From NCBI RefSeq assembly GCF_028771845.1, contig NZ_CP118270.1:2294001-2358000 (forward strand): 64,000 nucleotides of DNA. Reading direction: 5' to 3'. Source of the DNA: Paenibacillus marchantiae (GTDB lineage: Bacteria > Bacillota > Bacilli > Paenibacillales > Paenibacillaceae). The notes beneath the pieces were generated by a model, which was not told where the DNA came from, did no database searches, and worked only from the letters and a program-made list of their open reading frames with translations. Numbering within the stretch: the stretch's first letter is position 1; each line of letters opens with the position of its first letter. The translations under genes were made by a program, and so were the position numbers. Below, piece by piece: positions 8,159 through 17,900 of this stretch.

Positions 8159-9993
8159 TGAAGCGCAGCCTGTCCATCCGCCTGTTCTTTCATTTTGCCG
8201 TCGTGATTACGTTGTCTCTGTCCGCCATCGGCCTGTTCACCTATACCTATGCCTCGACTGAAATGAACGACCAGCTTGCGGACAACATCGCCCAAACGAT
8301 GCGCAATACGGCGTACCAGACTGATCTGTATTTGCAAAATTATGATCGTGCAACCTACTCCATTCTCTCGAACGGAAGTGTGAAGCATTTCCTCGATATG
8401 AATTCGGAGGACAGTTATGCCTATTACGAGTACAGCCGTCAGATTAAGACGAACGTGTTCCCGCCTGTTTTTATGTTATACCCACAGATCAAGTTCCTGT
8501 ATGTTATCGGGGATAACGGGCGTGTTGTGATTGATGACAACCAGAATTCAGCTGGCATACCGGATATCGACGCGGCACAGCAATATAAGGAGTTGCTGGC
8601 TGCAACCCCTGCAAATGGAGAATCGACGTTGCTTACCCGCAGTATTCGCAGTGGACAGAGCGCCAATGTGATTACGATCGCTCGCCGGATTAGAGGGGTA
8701 TCCTCCTATACGCCAAACGGAGTACTGGCGATGGAAGTAAATGTGCTGGAGCTTGACAAAATATGGGGAGAACTCGACCTCGGTCAAGGTGGGTATCAGT
8801 ATGTGATGGATCAGAACGGAACTGTAATCTACACACCCGGGGACGAAGAGGCGCAGACAGCGATGGCGTCCAACACTGTGAATAGGCTTATGCACATGGA
8901 GGCAGGATCACTGGAACAGAACACGGATGGCACCAAACGGCTGCTCATATCGGAGCTTTCTGCATATTCGGGTTGGCGTTTTGTCGCTTCCGTGCCGCTG
9001 TCGGAGCTGCAAAGACCGATTGCAACGATCCGTTCAGCCACATTATGGGTTGGTGCAGGGACCTTGCTCGCCGCGCTTGTCGTGGCCTACCGGATCGGAG
9101 CATCTCAAGTGGAACCTATTCGTGTGCTGATGAACGGAATGAGACAGACGGAGAAGGGAATCTGGAACAAGGTTGAGATGAAGGAAAGGCGCGATGAAAT
9201 TGGTGTGCTGATCCGCAGCTATAATCTGATGGTCAGCCGCCTGTCGGACATGATTGAGAGTGTATACGAGTCGGAGCTGCGCCGCCAGAAGTCGGAAATC
9301 GAGCTTCAGCAGGAGGCGCTGGAACGGCACCGTGCGGAATTTCAGGCGCTTCAGTTGCAGATCAATCCGCATTTTCTCTACAACACACTGGAAACGATCA
9401 AATGTTATGCCGTCGTACAGGACTCCGAAGAAATTGCACAGATGGTGGAATCCATGGCTCATATGCTCCGTTATTCCATTCAGACCAATCTGGAGGAAAT
9501 TACGGTTGCTAATGAGTTGAAGCATGTGCTGGCCTACCTTTCCATCATGAAACATCGCATGGATCGAGAGCTTGAAGTTGAGGTTATCATTGCGCCGGAT
9601 CTGTTGTTGGAAAAAATGGTTCGACTCACCCTTCAGCCACTGGTGGAAAATGTGTTACAACACGCATTTCCGCGAGGCATGGAGCCCGGTCACTTTATCC
9701 GTATCGATGCTCGGCGCCTGGAAGATCGCTTTCTTGTCATCGTCCAGGATAACGGTATGGGCATGAGCGAGGAACGCCTGAAGAAGCTGCGTGACCGTCT
9801 GGAATTGAATCGTCTGGCAGGCGAAGATTCCGATGATGTCTACCATCGCGGAGGCATCGGACTCATGAATGTTCATCGCCGGATACAGCTGGTATTTGGA
9901 GAAATGTATGGCTTGATGATTGAGAGTGAGCAAGGCTTGGGAACGACCATTACGATGGCGCTTCCCGCAGATCAGCATAGCAAACGGATTTAA
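8155..9993 (+). CDS. Sensor histidine kinase, YesM family
   Basis: Membrane sensor partner of the preceding regulator, 612 residues. One membrane helix near residues 8-30, an extracellular Cache-like sensing region to about residue 295, a second helix near 297-317, a HAMP linker, then the His_kinase domain with phospho-acceptor H406 in INPHFLYNTLETIK and an HATPase with N box LQPLVENVLQHAF and G box DNGMGMS. The H-box wording is the LytS/YesM type. The gene overlaps the regulator by four bases. The ligand is presumably a sugar or oligosaccharide made outside the cell by the locus enzymes. Confidence 0.94.
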   Translation: MMKRSLSIRLFFHFAVVITLSLSAIGLFTYTYASTEMNDQLADNIAQTMRNTAYQTDLYLQNYDRATYSILSNGSVKHFLDMNSEDSYAYYEYSRQIKTNVFPPVFMLYPQIKFLYVIGDNGRVVIDDNQNSAGIPDIDAAQQYKELLAATPANGESTLLTRSIRSGQSANVITIARRIRGVSSYTPNGVLAMEVNVLELDKIWGELDLGQGGYQYVMDQNGTVIYTPGDEEAQTAMASNTVNRLMHMEAGSLEQNTDGTKRLLISELSAYSGWRFVASVPLSELQRPIATIRSATLWVGAGTLLAALVVAYRIGASQVEPIRVLMNGMRQTEKGIWNKVEMKERRDEIGVLIRSYNLMVSRLSDMIESVYESELRRQKSEIELQQEALERHRAEFQALQLQINPHFLYNTLETIKCYAVVQDSEEIAQMVESMAHMLRYSIQTNLEEITVANELKHVLAYLSIMKHRMDRELEVEVIIAPDLLLEKMVRLTLQPLVENVLQHAFPRGMEPGHFIRIDARRLEDRFLVIVQDNGMGMSEERLKKLRDRLELNRLAGEDSDDVYHRGGIGLMNVHRRIQLVFGEMYGLMIESEQGLGTTITMALPADQHSKRI

Positions 9994-10023
9994 TTGAACC
10001 TATAACAGGGAGGAAGATCGAAC

Positions 10024-10791
10024 ATGAATATTAACTTGCAGAACAAAATTGCGCTGGTTACCGGCTCCAGCGGAGGAATTGGTGCTGCCATTGCTGGGGC
10101 ATTGGCACGTTGCGGAGCAAAGGTAGCTGTGAATGGCCTGCATAATATGGATCGGGCGGAGGAGGTCGTGGCCGCCATCCGGGATGCTGGCGGTGAAGCA
10201 GCGGCATTTCAGGCAGATGTGACCGATACGAATGCCATAGAATCGATGGTTGGAGATATTACGTTCCGCTTTGGCGGTCCGATTGATCTGTTGATTAATA
10301 ATGCAGGGCATCTGGTTGAACGGAGTCCGATTGAAACGATGAGCGAGGAGCTTTACAGCCGGATTATGGATGTCAATCTGAAGAGCGCTGTCTTTGTCTC
10401 CAAAGCGGTCATTCCTGGTATGAAAGCGGCTGGAGGCGGCCGAATTATCAATCTGACCTCGGTAGCGGCTCATAACGGGGGCGGTCCGGGTGCAGCTATT
10501 TACGCAGCCTCCAAGGCATCTGTCATTGCGTTAACCAAAGGACTTGCCAAAGAACTGGCGCCTGGCGGGATTACGGTCAATGCCCTTTCACCGGGCTTCA
10601 TCGGGCAAACGGCATTCCATGCAACGTTCACCTCGGCGGAAGGCCGATCTTCTGCGGTAAGCAGCATTCCGCTTGGACGGGAAGGGACTCCCGATGATGT
10701 CGCAGGAGCGGCGCTGTACCTGTGTTCCGAGCTGGGTTCTTTTATAACCGGAGAAACGATTGAAATCAATGGCGGAATGTACATGCGTTGA
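10024..10791 (+). CDS. Short-chain dehydrogenase/reductase
   Basis: A cytoplasmic NAD(P)-dependent oxidoreductase of 255 residues. The cofactor motif TGSSGGIG is at residues 13-20, the NNAG motif near residue 92, and the catalytic serine, tyrosine and lysine are S146, Y160 and K164. Length and layout are those of classical SDRs such as FabG and KduD. Its place between a sugar-sensing pair and a heparinase-like gene favours a sugar-acid role, for example reduction of a keto-deoxy-uronate, rather than fatty-acid synthesis. That assignment is inference from context. Confidence 0.9.
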   Translation: MNINLQNKIALVTGSSGGIGAAIAGALARCGAKVAVNGLHNMDRAEEVVAAIRDAGGEAAAFQADVTDTNAIESMVGDITFRFGGPIDLLINNAGHLVERSPIETMSEELYSRIMDVNLKSAVFVSKAVIPGMKAAGGGRIINLTSVAAHNGGGPGAAIYAASKASVIALTKGLAKELAPGGITVNALSPGFIGQTAFHATFTSAEGRSSAVSSIPLGREGTPDDVAGAALYLCSELGSFITGETIEINGGMYMR

Positions 10792-10825
10792 TGCTACACC
10801 ATTGTGATAAGGGGGGAACGATACG

Positions 10826-13195
10826 ATGGAAGTGAAGCGGAAGCTTGCAGAAAGACCGTTGTACCAACCAATCAGCGGGCCATTCCATGTGGACTATGCA
10901 CCTGATGAACATACCGTTCTGGCAGAGAATCCGCCAAGATTTACCTGGATGGCGGCGCAGCAAGAGGATGAGAACGCCTATATGCTGCAGGTGTCGGTGG
11001 GGCCTTCTTTTCAGGAAGAAGGGACGATGACCTTTGCGCCGCTCCCGTATAACTTTTTCACGCCGGATAAAGTGTTTGAACCTGGAGATTATTATTGGCG
11101 ATATGCACTGCTTGTAGATCATCCAGTGCAGCAAGGTAGCGAAGCCGAAGTGGATGTCGTGCGGGGTAAGCAGCAGGAAATGTCGGAATGGAGTGAGGTG
11201 AGGCGGTTTACGGTACCAGCGGGATTGCCCGAGACACCGATACCTTCTCGGGCACAGCGGTATGTTGCCACGGAAACGTCTCACCCTCGGCTATGGCTCG
11301 GAGATAGCGGGCTAAGGGCACTTGCGGATGCCATTGCGTCAGATGCTACATATTGCGGCTGGCATATGTTTATGGCAAAATCCGTGGAGCCATGGGCCAA
11401 CAGAGAGCCGATCAGTGAACCGCTGCCTTACCCGGATAACAAACGTGTCGCTGCGCTGTGGAGGCAAATGTACATTGACTGTCAGGAAACGTTATATGCG
11501 ATTCGTCATCTCAGCATCGCGGGGCGGGTGCTTCGTGACGAACGGTTGCTTGGTGCAGCGAAAATCTGGCTGTTGCATGTAGCGGCTTGGGATACGGAAG
11601 GAACGACCTCCCGTGATTACAACGATGAAGCGGCCTTTCGGGTCGCAGCCGCGCTCGCTTGGGGCTATGATTGGCTGCATGATGAGTTGAACAGTGAAGA
11701 GCAAGATGTGGTGAGGCGCAGTTTGCTGCGTCGAACAGAACAGGTGGCCCAGCATGTGATGGTCCGCTCGAAAATCCATCATGTGCCTTATGACAGCCAT
11801 GCTGTGCGTTCATTGTCTTCCGTGCTTGTGCCCTGCTGTATGGCCTTGTTGCATGAGGAGCAGCAGGCTGCAGAGTGGTTGGATTATGCGATCGATTATT
11901 ATGCCTGTCTGTACTCCCCTTGGGGTGGCAGTGATGGGGGATGGGCCGAAGGTCCAATGTACTGGACAACAGGCATGGCCTATGTGACCGAAGCAATGAA
12001 TTTGTTGCGAAATTATGCGGGCATCGATTTCTTTCGTCGGCCGTTCTTCCAGCGTACCGGAGATTTTCCACTCTACGTGTACCCGCCCGACGCTCGGCGT
12101 GCCAGCTTTGGAGATCAGTCTACGCTGGGTGACCCGGTAAACTTGAAAACAGGCTATCTTGTCCGCCAACTGGCAGGTGTTACAGGCAACCACTGGTACC
12201 AGTGGTACTTTGAGCGTGTACGCCAATCCGATCCGGGGACAGAGGGGGCTTTTTATAACTACGGTTGGTGGGACTTTAACTTTGACGACTTAGTATACCG
12301 CCATGATTATCCGCAGGTGGAGGAAGAGTCACCTGTGGACATCGAGCCGCTCAAGTGGTTCCGTGATGTGGGGTGGGTAGCCATGCATCACCGGATGGAC
12401 GATCCGGATGAGCATATTATGCTTCTTCTCAAATCGAGCCGTTATGGTTCCATCAGCCACAGTCATGCGGATCAGAACAGCTTTACCCTGCATGCATTTG
12501 GTGAGCCGCTTGCGGCGGATACGGGCTATTATATCGCGCACGGCAGCTCCTTTCACCGGGAATGGCGCAGGCAGACACGCTCCAAAAACAACCTGCTGAT
12601 TGGCGGAGCAGGTCAGTATGCCGAGAACAACAAGGTGCTGAACATGGCTGCCACCGGGCAGATCGAAGAGGCCTATTGGCGGGATGGCGATGGTTATGTG
12701 CGCGCGGTAGCGACCGATGCCTATGCCAGCACCGTACCCCATGTGAAGCGTGTTGTACGGGAGATTCATTTTCTACAATCCTCCTATTTCGTCATTGTGG
12801 ACCACATTGATCTGGAGAAGCCGGACAGCGTTCAATGGCTGTTCCATGCACTGCACCCGCTACAGCTGAAAGGGCAGAGCTTCCGTCTGAACGGTAATAA
12901 GGCGGGGCTTGAAGGGACGTTTGTATATGCTTCCTCCGGTGAGTTGTCGCTCAGCCAGACGGATCAATTCGCAGAGGTGGACCCGGCAGAGTACGAAGGG
13001 TTGGAAAGACATTATCATCTGAGCGCAGAAACGCGGCCTGCCTCAAGCCATAGAATTGTAACGCTGCTTGTGCCATATAAGATCGAGGAGCCGAAGTATG
13101 TCCCTTATTTCATTGATGACCAGGATCACGGCATTCATCTCTATTTTACCGACAACGGTGTAACGAAGAAGATCGAGGTATCCAAGACGTACTAG
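10826..13195 (+). CDS. Heparinase II/III-family protein (DUF4962-type), putative polysaccharide lyase
   Basis: A 789-residue protein without a signal peptide, so probably cytoplasmic. An N-terminal beta-rich part (about 1-130) is followed by an alpha/alpha toroid (about 150-500; DYNDEAAFRVAAALAWGYDW and PWGGSDGGWAEGPMYWTTG) and a C-terminal heparinase II/III-like beta-sandwich whose HSHADQNSFTLHAFGEPLAA motif holds the conserved histidines. Relatives cleave uronic-acid-containing oligosaccharides such as alginate, heparin or ulvan fragments by beta-elimination. It would act on oligosaccharides brought in by the LplB/YtcP importer. The exact substrate cannot be read from the sequence. Confidence 0.88.
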   Translation: MEVKRKLAERPLYQPISGPFHVDYAPDEHTVLAENPPRFTWMAAQQEDENAYMLQVSVGPSFQEEGTMTFAPLPYNFFTPDKVFEPGDYYWRYALLVDHPVQQGSEAEVDVVRGKQQEMSEWSEVRRFTVPAGLPETPIPSRAQRYVATETSHPRLWLGDSGLRALADAIASDATYCGWHMFMAKSVEPWANREPISEPLPYPDNKRVAALWRQMYIDCQETLYAIRHLSIAGRVLRDERLLGAAKIWLLHVAAWDTEGTTSRDYNDEAAFRVAAALAWGYDWLHDELNSEEQDVVRRSLLRRTEQVAQHVMVRSKIHHVPYDSHAVRSLSSVLVPCCMALLHEEQQAAEWLDYAIDYYACLYSPWGGSDGGWAEGPMYWTTGMAYVTEAMNLLRNYAGIDFFRRPFFQRTGDFPLYVYPPDARRASFGDQSTLGDPVNLKTGYLVRQLAGVTGNHWYQWYFERVRQSDPGTEGAFYNYGWWDFNFDDLVYRHDYPQVEEESPVDIEPLKWFRDVGWVAMHHRMDDPDEHIMLLLKSSRYGSISHSHADQNSFTLHAFGEPLAADTGYYIAHGSSFHREWRRQTRSKNNLLIGGAGQYAENNKVLNMAATGQIEEAYWRDGDGYVRAVATDAYASTVPHVKRVVREIHFLQSSYFVIVDHIDLEKPDSVQWLFHALHPLQLKGQSFRLNGNKAGLEGTFVYASSGELSLSQTDQFAEVDPAEYEGLERHYHLSAETRPASSHRIVTLLVPYKIEEPKYVPYFIDDQDHGIHLYFTDNGVTKKIEVSKTY

Positions 13196-13228
13196 GGAGT
13201 GCTGACCTAAAGAAAACGCAATCTCATC

Positions 13229-13270
13229 TAAAACATCCCCATTGTTGCAGGCGGTGGGGATGTTTTAACA
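13229..13270 (+). terminator. Terminator-like hairpin after the heparinase-like gene
   Basis: AAAACATCCCC and GGGGATGTTTT form an 11-base stem around a 15-base loop, ending in TTTT. It separates the first part of the locus from the solute-binding protein gene, which has its own operator. Confidence 0.7.
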
Positions 13271-13276
13271 TCTATT

Positions 13277-13290
13277 TGAAAGCGCTTCAC
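13277..13290 (+). promoter_or_regulatory. cre/LacI-type operator before the solute-binding protein gene
   Basis: TGAAAGCGCTTCAC has the symmetrical core TGAAAGCGCTTCA and matches the cre consensus except for its last two bases. It lies 41 bases before the lipoprotein gene. Confidence 0.55.
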
Positions 13291-13330
13291 CAATGAGTAG
13301 TACCTAAATCAGGATGAAAAGAGGGGTAGC

Positions 13331-14881
13331 ATGAAAAAGTGGATGGTCTCAGGCATGGCGCTATTGCTGGCGGCAGCTGTCATGACGGGGTGCAACAAAG
13401 GGAGTGGAGCAACATCCGGTGAGGGCGGGGGAGACGGCAAAACAAAATTCTCCATTTCACTACGGACGCTGGCGTATACCTATGTGGAGAAGTCACCGGA
13501 CATTAACAAGGATCAATGGGTGAAGAAACTGGAGGATCTGACCAATACCGATCTGAAAATTGTCCTGGTGCCCCACAAGGAATATGAACAGAAAATGGTC
13601 CAGATGTTTGCCACCAATGATATTCCTGACGTGGTGCAGGGTGACGGCGGCGTCAACGGCAAAGAGATGGCAGGCTCGGTCGAAGCTGGAGTATTTCAGC
13701 CGCTGGATGAATTGTTGCAGCAGTACGGGCAAGATTTGCTCAAAGCCGTGCCGAAGGAAGCCTGGGACCAGGTAACCCATGACGGCCATATCTATGCCAT
13801 CCCCGAATATTTATCCAATCCATCCCGCCGGGCAACGTGGATTCGCAAGGATCTGCTGGATCAAACGGGACTACCGGTGCCAACTACGGTTGAGGAAACT
13901 ATGGACGTTTTACGCGCCTTTAAGAAGCTCGGCGTGGAGAATCCGTATATGGGACGTGAGGATTTCAAATATGCAGATACTTTTTTCGGTGCCTATGACG
14001 TCCAGCAATTCCTGTCCATGATGGAGCAGCAGGGCGACCAGGTTGTACCGAAATTTATGGATAACGAGAATATGCAACAAGCCCTAACTGTCTATAAGAC
14101 GATGTACGAGGAAGGGCTCATCAACAAAGAGTTCGCGACCATCAATTCCACGGTATTCAAAAATACGATTCTCTCGGGCAAGGCAGGTATGTGGTCCATG
14201 AACGCCAACGAACTGATCCAATGGGAGAAGCAGATTAAAGCATCGGTTCCCGATGCCAAAATCGAGATTATCCCTTCCCCAGTCGGCCCCGACGGAAAGG
14301 GCGGTTATTATCTGTACGGTCCGGTGACACGTGCCTACTTTATTAATAAGGATGCGGCTGATCCGGCTTCCATTATCCGTTTCTTTAACTGGATGGTGTC
14401 TGACGAAGCCGAGAAGTTTTTCACATACGGCACAGAAGGAGAGACCTACACAGAGGATAATGGTGTGATTTCTTACAAAGCTCCAACAGACTCCGCTGGC
14501 GTGGACGAAGAGCGTTACCGTCAGTCGTTCTTATGGTTCGTACAGGACACGACGTACAATAAAGGCTCGTTATCGCTGACAGAAGAAGGCAGAAAGCTGA
14601 TGAATATTTACGATACCATCTTAGCCAAAGAAGGTCGGGATGGCATCAACTTTGATCCGCGTTTGGAAGCTTTTGTACAGAATCCCGAGATTGCTCCCAA
14701 TTCGGATACACCTCCTCAGGTATTGCTCACACACATGATCAAGATGGTTTATGGTAAGGAGCCAATTTCCGATTGGCCAAAAGTGGTAGAGGAATGGAAA
14801 TCCAAGGGCGGCGATCAGGCAATCAAAGAAGCCACGGAGAAATTTAAAAAAGGTGAAGGCGTGTCCGCACCGCGTCGCTAA
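13331..14881 (+). CDS. Extracellular solute-binding lipoprotein of a CUT1 sugar importer (LplA type)
   Basis: Captures the transported oligosaccharide at the cell surface for the permeases at 5210-7078. The 516-residue protein has a lipoprotein signal peptide with the lipobox VMTGC and lipidated C21. The mature part has the family-1 binding-protein pattern of large LplA-like proteins (MFATNDIPDVVQGDGG early, then RATWIRKDLLDQTGLPVP and the KAGMWSMNANE region). It stands apart from its permeases, after a terminator and with its own operator, which would allow higher expression than the membrane subunits. Confidence 0.93.
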   Translation: MKKWMVSGMALLLAAAVMTGCNKGSGATSGEGGGDGKTKFSISLRTLAYTYVEKSPDINKDQWVKKLEDLTNTDLKIVLVPHKEYEQKMVQMFATNDIPDVVQGDGGVNGKEMAGSVEAGVFQPLDELLQQYGQDLLKAVPKEAWDQVTHDGHIYAIPEYLSNPSRRATWIRKDLLDQTGLPVPTTVEETMDVLRAFKKLGVENPYMGREDFKYADTFFGAYDVQQFLSMMEQQGDQVVPKFMDNENMQQALTVYKTMYEEGLINKEFATINSTVFKNTILSGKAGMWSMNANELIQWEKQIKASVPDAKIEIIPSPVGPDGKGGYYLYGPVTRAYFINKDAADPASIIRFFNWMVSDEAEKFFTYGTEGETYTEDNGVISYKAPTDSAGVDEERYRQSFLWFVQDTTYNKGSLSLTEEGRKLMNIYDTILAKEGRDGINFDPRLEAFVQNPEIAPNSDTPPQVLLTHMIKMVYGKEPISDWPKVVEEWKSKGGDQAIKEATEKFKKGEGVSAPRR

Positions 14882-14927
14882 CTATATAAGTCGAAGCGAT
14901 CGGAAGGTTGTTCTGTCATCGGAGTGG
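14882..14927. repeat. Possible copy of a dispersed intergenic element
   Basis: CTATATAAGTCGAAGC begins directly after the solute-binding gene and ATCGGAGTG follows 23 bases later. The same two blocks (CTATATAAGTTGAAGC and ATCGGAGTG) recur at 19300-19350 in the same order. Two copies in one locus suggest a small dispersed repeat. Confidence 0.45.
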
Positions 14928-14956
14928 CAAGTCAGCTGAATACGGAGGGGATACAA

Positions 14957-17900
14957 GTGATTGACGTGTTCAAAACGTGGAAGAAGCGGGTTGTACTTGT
15001 TGCCATGTCTGTCATACTCATTAGCGGTATTACCGTTCCCGTGCATGAAGTCCGGGCGATGGAAGACGCTGATCCTCATTCTATTTTAAATACTACGCAG
15101 GAAGAAAATATCCCAGATCCGGAGGGCCCGGAGCTGGAGATTTACGCGGAAAACTTTGATGACCCGGACAATTTTGGCTCTACAGGCGGAATTGCACTGA
15201 GAGCTCCCTGGCTGCAGGAAGGAGTAGGTGGAAGCAAGGCCAAAACATCATCTTCCACAACCGCACCCTCGCTGCCCAACATGATCAAGATTGACGGAAC
15301 CGATGCACTCGCGCTGCCACTTGATCTAACTGGATACGGAAATATCCGGCTGAGCTACTATACACGCGCCTCGTCCTATATCAGCGGAAGCATTATTATC
15401 GAATGGTCGAAGGACGGGGGCAGTTCCTGGGCAACGCTGGAGACATTTGAACTTCCCCCAGGCACTCCAGATGTGAAGAACAAGGAAGGTAATACGCTAA
15501 AAAGCTGGGCGCTGGGTTCGGAAGCGAACAATAACAGCACGGTGAAAATTCGTTTTCGGACAGGAGATGCCATGCAGGCCAACATGTATATCGACAATGT
15601 TGCCATTTATGGTCAGGCTATTCCCGGTATAACGCCTGCCCCATCGCCAGTTCCGCCTGGAGAGGAGAATACTGAATTTACGCCACCACAAGGAGTGACT
15701 TTATACGAGGATGTGGAGATTGGCACGGCTGGTGGGCGAGCAATCTATTCATCCATTGCTGTTCCTGAGACAGCGGCAGCTGAACCGATGCCGGTCATGG
15801 TCTATATCCATGGAGGTGGATGGAATCACGGGGACCGAAAGCAGGCATTGAACTCCATTTGCAATTATGTACTCAAACGCGGTTACATCGGTGTATCTCT
15901 GGACTACCGACTGACGCCTGAGGCGCCTTTCCCTGCCCAGATTCAGGATGTAAAGCTTGCTATCCGATATTTGCGGGCAAATGCGGCGCAGTACAACCTG
16001 GACCCGAGTCGTATAGGCGTCTGGGGATCATCTGCGGGCGGCCATCTGGCTGCATTGCTCGGTACAACAGGGGACATTGTGGCTGGTGACACTGTAATGC
16101 TCGATACAGGGGTGACGGTAGATGTACCTGATCTTGAAGGTTCTGGCGGATGGCCTGAGTATTCCGACAAAGTGCAGGCCGTTGCCGACTGGTACGGACC
16201 CGCTGATTTTACAACGACATTTGCCAATAACTATAGCTCGGTCACGGCTCTGCTTGGCGGACATCGTGCATTCGATGTACCGGAGCAGGCCAGACTTGCG
16301 ATGCCGGGAACTTATGCTTCACCGGATGATCCACCGTTCTGGATTCGGCACGGTGATGCTGATGCCACCATTCCTTACACAGACAGTGTTACTTTCGCGG
16401 GACAGCTTCAATCTGCGGGTGTCCCGATAGTGGATATGAAAATCGTACCTGGTCAGGGCCATGGATTTACAGGGACGGCTTCCGAGGTTGCCAATGCGGC
16501 GGCATGGGCCTTTCTTGATGAACATGTGAAGAACCGGATCGTTACGGAGCCCATTATGTTCAAAAACAATCCCGAAGACACTTCGCCTGGAGCCGAAGAA
16601 GAAAAACCGTTGATTGAAAAGGTCATCGCCAGCAAGCTGCCAAGTGACGATGCGGCGATTGACAGCAGCAAGCCTGATCTGAATTTCAATCAGGCAACGG
16701 GCTCCAGCACCGGATTACTAAGCATCTCTTCCACTTCATCGACCAAGAAATATGTGTATTTCAAATTTGATATGTCCGGAAATGAGCCCGAAGGAGATCG
16801 GTATCGACTACGGATTGCCGCCAAAAAAGGCACATCAAATATCAATACAGAGTTGTCTCTTTACGGTTTGAATGAAACAGACTGGAGCGAATCATCGTTA
16901 ACCTGGTCGAATGCTCCGGTCCAAAGTCTCAGCGAAAGTTCGCTGCTTGGCAAATTCCAGGTCACGGCAGATCGTAGTGGAAGCCCGGCCGTCTATGAAG
17001 TGGATGTAACCGATTATGTGAAGAGTCGTCCAGATGCGGGGCAGATTGCATTTTTGCTCGCGGATGCGGGATCAACAGGTGTTTCCGTTAACGTCTATAC
17101 CAAGGAAGCCAACGGAACGAGCAATCCGCGTCCACAGTTATCGGTCATTGCTTTAATCGAAGAAGGCAGTGACGCGCAGTCACCAGAATGGGAGCAGGGA
17201 GCTATACTTGAGATTCGCAACTGGGGAACGGATTTTGCGGAACTGAGATGGCCCGCTGCCAGCGATGATACAGCTGTATCTGCATACCGGATATATCGGG
17301 ATGGAGTTTTGCTGGCTGAACAAAGTAAGCAGTCATTTCATGACAGCGGACTTGCTGCTGGAACATCGTACACGTTTCAAGTGAGGGCGATTGATGAAGC
17401 TGGCAACGTCAGCAGTGCCCTATCATCCGATTTGACCACCCTTACCGTTCCGGTATCGTCCCTGCCTGTTGCCTCCGTCTCGGCAAGCGGTAGCGACGGC
17501 AACCTGGCGACTAATACCATCGACAATAACAGTTATACACGCTGGTCTGTTGCCGGAGAGGGGCAATGGATCACATTTGATCTGGGGCAGGCACAGCAAG
17601 TGGGCTATGTTGGGATTGGTTTTTACAAAGGGGATGTCAGGAAGACCTTTTTTGAAATAGAAACGTCTGTTGACGGTGATCATTGGACCCAGGTATATGG
17701 CGGCGAAAGCAGCGGGGATACAACAGAAATGCAGGCATTTGATATCCCGGATACTTCTGCACGTTACGTACGGATCACCGGACATGGCAATTCTGATTCA
17801 AGTATTTATACAAGTCTGACCGATGTGCATTTGTATGCTCCTTTTGCAGGGGGAGGGACGCCTGTTGCCCTGATTCCATACATTGAGCCTCAACCACCGG

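Noticed and set aside
10766..12226. Several 130-190-codon minus-strand frames opposite the heparinase-like gene
   Set aside because: They overlap one another and a clear sense gene, and read as Arg/His/Pro/Cys-rich shadows.
14924..14956. Earlier GTG start of the large esterase protein
   Set aside because: It would begin inside the dispersed element, lacks a spaced ribosome site and would put extra polar residues before the signal peptide.
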